Part shown: one piece after another, positions 13,027 through 14,820 of the stretch
How positions within the stretch are numbered: the first letter of the stretch is position 1
Layout: every line of letters starts with the position of its first letter
Assembly: GCA_035290885.1 (NCBI GenBank)
Contig: DATDTL010000049.1
Location: 1 to 14,820 of the forward strand
Direction of reading: 5' to 3'
Length of the DNA stretch: 14,820 nucleotides
DNA from: JACQID01 sp035290885
Lineage (GTDB): Archaea > Aenigmatarchaeota > Aenigmatarchaeia > GW2011-AR5
Notes under the pieces: generated by a model
The model's input: only the letters and a program-made list of their open reading frames with translations
Told to the model about the DNA's origin: nothing
Database searches by the model: none
Made by a program: the position numbers and the translations under genes

Positions 13027-13350
13027 TCACATGACCCTCAGGCCGTTAGGTACTTTCCTTTCCGGCTGAAGGAGGACGACGCCTTGTTCCGTGAGAAAGC
13101 CGGTTGTCAGGCACTCGGACATGAAATTCGCTATCTGCTTGGGCGGGAAATTCGTGACGCAGACGACCTGCCTGCCTATCATCTCTTCCTTTTTGTAAAG
13201 TGCAGTGATTTGCACGCTCGACTTCTTGACGCAGTCTCCGAAGTCTATCGTCAGCTTGTACGCCGGCTTCTTCGCCTCGGGAAAGTCTTGGACGTCAATG
13301 ACTGTGCCGACGCGCATCTCCACGTTCTCAAATTCCTGCCACGATACCAT
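13027..13350 (-). CDS. CsaA-like tRNA-binding domain protein
   Basis: A 107-residue stand-alone tRNA-binding (OB-fold) protein of the CsaA / methionyl-tRNA synthetase C-terminal type. Such domains bind tRNA without strong sequence preference; CsaA has also been described as a chaperone-like protein. Family features are plain: SWQEFENVEMRVGTVIDVQD at the start, FPEAKKPAYKLTIDFGD, KKSSVQIT, IGRQVVCVTNFPPKQIANFM and the end LLQPERKVPNGLRVM. Length is normal for CsaA. The ATG at 13350 has a TATA box (13371-13380) 26 bases upstream and no Shine-Dalgarno, so it is transcribed on its own as a leaderless message. Whether it assists a synthetase in trans cannot be told from this window. Confidence 0.9.
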   Translation of the reverse strand: MVSWQEFENVEMRVGTVIDVQDFPEAKKPAYKLTIDFGDCVKKSSVQITALYKKEEMIGRQVVCVTNFPPKQIANFMSECLTTGFLTEQGVVLLQPERKVPNGLRVM

Positions 13351-13370
13351 GATGCGGTTTGCAAGGCAAA

Positions 13371-13380
13371 CGATTAAAAG
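13371..13380 (-). promoter_or_regulatory. TATA box for the CsaA-like gene
   Basis: The minus strand reads CTTTTAATCG, centred 26 bases upstream of the ATG at 13350, within the 42-base gap after the DCD-like gene. Confidence 0.5.
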
Positions 13381-13392
13381 GCGGAGGGCAGG

Positions 13393-14406
13393 TCAGCCGA
13401 TGCTGGGCTTTGCGCCGTTCTGGTTGCTGTATTTTCCGTTATATGCCAAGCTCGCAGGAGTCCTAAGCGCATAGCCTATTGCGGAAATTGCATAAGGATT
13501 TTTTCCGGACTTGATGGTTCTTCTCAGGGCCGACACCTCATCAGGGCTCAGATAAACTTCCACGGTATGGACTTGCGGAACCACGTTGGCATGGCACAGA
13601 GGCGCGTTCGGATGATCATATGGCTGCGTGCCGACCATCCAAAGTATGTGGCTGCTGCCTGTTCCGAACCTCTCCCGCGTAACGCCGAGGACAAAATTGA
13701 AGCCGTTCTTTCCGCCGTCCGAAAACATAGGGCTGCTGTCATTTATGCCGCTTAATGCGCCTCCGGAATATCTCTTGAAATCATCGTTGAACGTAAAGTG
13801 AACTATCCCGTCCTGCATTTCGCTGTTGCGTATGTCGTAATGGCCGTCCCTTTTCAACGAGTCGGGAAGAATGATGTGACGATTCTCTGCGGCGATTATC
13901 ATCGCTTCCTTCGAAAGGCTTTCCGTTCCATCTTCATAAAACACGGTTTGACCAATAGTACCGGTAGGTATACCGTTCTCGCAATAAGATATTATTGCCA
14001 TATCGCTCCCTCCTATTAAAAATCCATAGAGCCCGTCTCTTGCGCGGCCGCTTTTTGGCACTATCCTCCGCCGTATTCCGCCTGACGTTTCGATTTGATG
14101 CGCAAGCGGAGCGATGTACACTTTTCCGGGCCTTAGATTGCCTGTTGTCTTTCTTCTTGCGTCCCTCTTTCCAAGGTCGGCCAACGAAGGCATACTATGA
14201 GGGACTTCAATGCCCAACGAAACAAGGCTTCTTTGGACATTCATGATATATTCCGCTGTCCTGCGATCTGTTATTTCATACAGGCTGCCGGTATCGATAG
14301 AAACATCGTAAGAATTGGGCCCCAGAAGACTTTCGTCAAAATCTTTTATGAAAATATTGCCTTGCCGGATTTCATCCAGCACATCACTGTTTGACAATAC
14401 AGCCAT
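13393..14406 (-). CDS. long DCD/dUTPase-superfamily protein (dCTP deaminase-like)
   Basis: A 337-residue protein whose first half fits the dCTP deaminase/dUTPase fold. It opens MAVLSNSDVLDEIRQGNIFI, then LGPNSYDVSI (28-37), the counterpart of the usual GPNSYDLRL. Later come LRPGKVYIAPLAH (91-103) and VPKSGRARDGLYGFLI (116-131), in the place of the phosphate-binding RSS.AR.G motif. Ordinary dCTP deaminases have about 170-200 residues, so this is nearly double. The VYI.PL and PKS...R pattern recalls the long 'deoxycytidine triphosphate deaminase' family of proteobacteria (from memory). I cannot locate a catalytic Glu with confidence, so activity is unproven. I start at ATG 14406, which a TATA box (14434-14443) supports; the frame is open to a TTG at 14433. 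The C-terminal 150 residues resemble nothing I know. Confidence 0.7.
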   Translation of the reverse strand: MAVLSNSDVLDEIRQGNIFIKDFDESLLGPNSYDVSIDTGSLYEITDRRTAEYIMNVQRSLVSLGIEVPHSMPSLADLGKRDARRKTTGNLRPGKVYIAPLAHQIETSGGIRRRIVPKSGRARDGLYGFLIGGSDMAIISYCENGIPTGTIGQTVFYEDGTESLSKEAMIIAAENRHIILPDSLKRDGHYDIRNSEMQDGIVHFTFNDDFKRYSGGALSGINDSSPMFSDGGKNGFNFVLGVTRERFGTGSSHILWMVGTQPYDHPNAPLCHANVVPQVHTVEVYLSPDEVSALRRTIKSGKNPYAISAIGYALRTPASLAYNGKYSNQNGAKPSIG

Positions 14407-14433
14407 ACATATCAAAGAAGACAATGCCGGCAA

Positions 14434-14443
14434 ATTTTAAAAA
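14434..14443 (-). promoter_or_regulatory. TATA box for the DCD-like gene
   Basis: The minus strand reads TTTTTAAAAT, centred about 32 bases before the ATG at 14406. This predicts a transcript with only a few leader bases. It lies in the short gap after the transposase remnant. Confidence 0.45.
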
Positions 14444-14450
14444 CACCGCA

Positions 14451-14820
14451 TCAGCAATAAACCTTCTTCTCCCTGATGCCGAACACCGCCGAGAATATGC
14501 TCTCCCGTTCTTTAAGGGCGTATTCAGATTCGGCAAGCACTGGAGAATAGACGTTCGGCTTTGCCGCGGCTCCGTAATTTCCAGCGTCTACTGCGAACGC
14601 GTATCCCTGCGCCGGCTCCTCCGCGCCTGTCAGCGCCGTGGCATCCACTGACTTCATCTGCCCTTCGCTGAGGGCAGTGCCGACAAGGCAGGACCATGAT
14701 AATTATAGCACCGGTTTTCCAATAGAACCTGAATATCTGCTGCACGCGCCTTGTCGTCACGCCAAAATGCTTCGCTATCTGTCCGTTGGACTTCTCCAAC
14801 AGCTTCATTTTAATCATTTT
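14451..14820 (-). pseudogene. remnant of a transposase-like gene (helix-turn-helix N-terminal region)
   Basis: From the right edge, the minus strand encodes a helix-turn-helix: KLLEKSNGQIAKHFGVTTRR, then VQQIFRFYWKTGA, of the kind that opens IS481-like transposases. Past about 14707 that frame turns into Cys/Arg-rich text with no domain character. A second frame (about 14451-14700) then gives LSEGQMKSVDATALTGAEEP and NYGAAAKPNVYSPVLAESEY before stopping at TGA 14451-14453. Its L.E.Q...V..A...TGA and YG...PN.Y..VL.E..YA pattern resembles the second helix-turn-helix region of the same transposases. I read this as one gene broken by a frameshift and truncated before any DDE catalytic domain. The true N-terminus may lie outside the window. 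The 68-codon ORF from ATG 14657 could instead be a small independent gene. Confidence 0.45.
14658..14677 (-). other. 7-bp hairpin directly before an ATG
   Basis: CTGCCCT (plus 14658-14664) and AGGGCAG (14671-14677) form a perfect 7-bp stem with a 6-base loop. On the minus strand it ends exactly at the ATG at 14657. A TATA-like CTATAATTA (14700-14708) would place a transcript start near 14678, at the foot of the stem. It may be chance inside a decayed gene. Confidence 0.3.

Noticed and set aside
1..14820. tRNA, rRNA and CRISPR arrays
   Set aside because: Reading the gaps on both strands showed no T-arm/acceptor arrangement, no rRNA-like sequence and no regularly spaced repeats. A covariance-model search would settle this for tRNAs.

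Overview
This window is archaeal. It encodes an archaeal class I CCA-adding enzyme, Hef-type helicase and XPF-type nuclease, ribosomal protein L37Ae, RNA polymerase subunit P, prefoldin beta, a UPF0147 protein, the aCPSF1/FttA ribonuclease, a 20S proteasome beta subunit, an archaeal/eukaryotic-type prolyl-tRNA synthetase and the archaeal division protein SepF. Many starts have a TATA box centred about 24-26 bases upstream and no Shine-Dalgarno (leaderless mRNAs). Genes inside operons, and a few with leaders, use GGTG or GGTGA. Compact genes and 4-base overlaps would suit a small-genome (DPANN-like) archaeon, but that placement is an inference and I name no species.

Layout. 1-995: a small membrane protein (minus), a possible gene tail entering from the left (plus) and an orphan plus-strand gene. 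992-3195: a split Hef, with nuclease and helicase as separate overlapping genes (minus). 3241-4073: a broken secreted or pilin-like gene (plus). 4266-5621: CCA-adding enzyme (plus). 5622-5783: a convergent gap that can fold into a long hairpin. 5784-9888: a minus-strand block read in the order psmB, aCPSF1, L37Ae, rpoP, pfdB, UPF0147, sepF, covering protein turnover, transcription termination, translation, transcription, folding and division. 10241-10651: an orphan protein with three 17-residue repeats and a four-cysteine tail. 10694-13011: an operon of a winged-helix ORF with a damaged start, an orphan 190-residue protein and proS. 13027-14406: a CsaA-like tRNA-binding protein and a long DCD-superfamily protein. 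14451-14820: remnants of a transposase-like gene.

The most notable unlisted structure is a pair of short related elements, 95 bp at 6252-6346 and 86 bp at 10125-10210, in opposite orientation. Each has terminal inverted repeats of the form GGCTTTGCC and is bounded exactly by a 9-bp direct repeat (9/9 and 8/9 identical). The ends resemble IS903 (IS5 family), which also makes 9-bp target duplications. I read them as a MITE family. Most of the rest is housekeeping, with three reading-frame breaks (3241-4073, about 12960-12975, about 14700) that mean either gene decay or sequence error.
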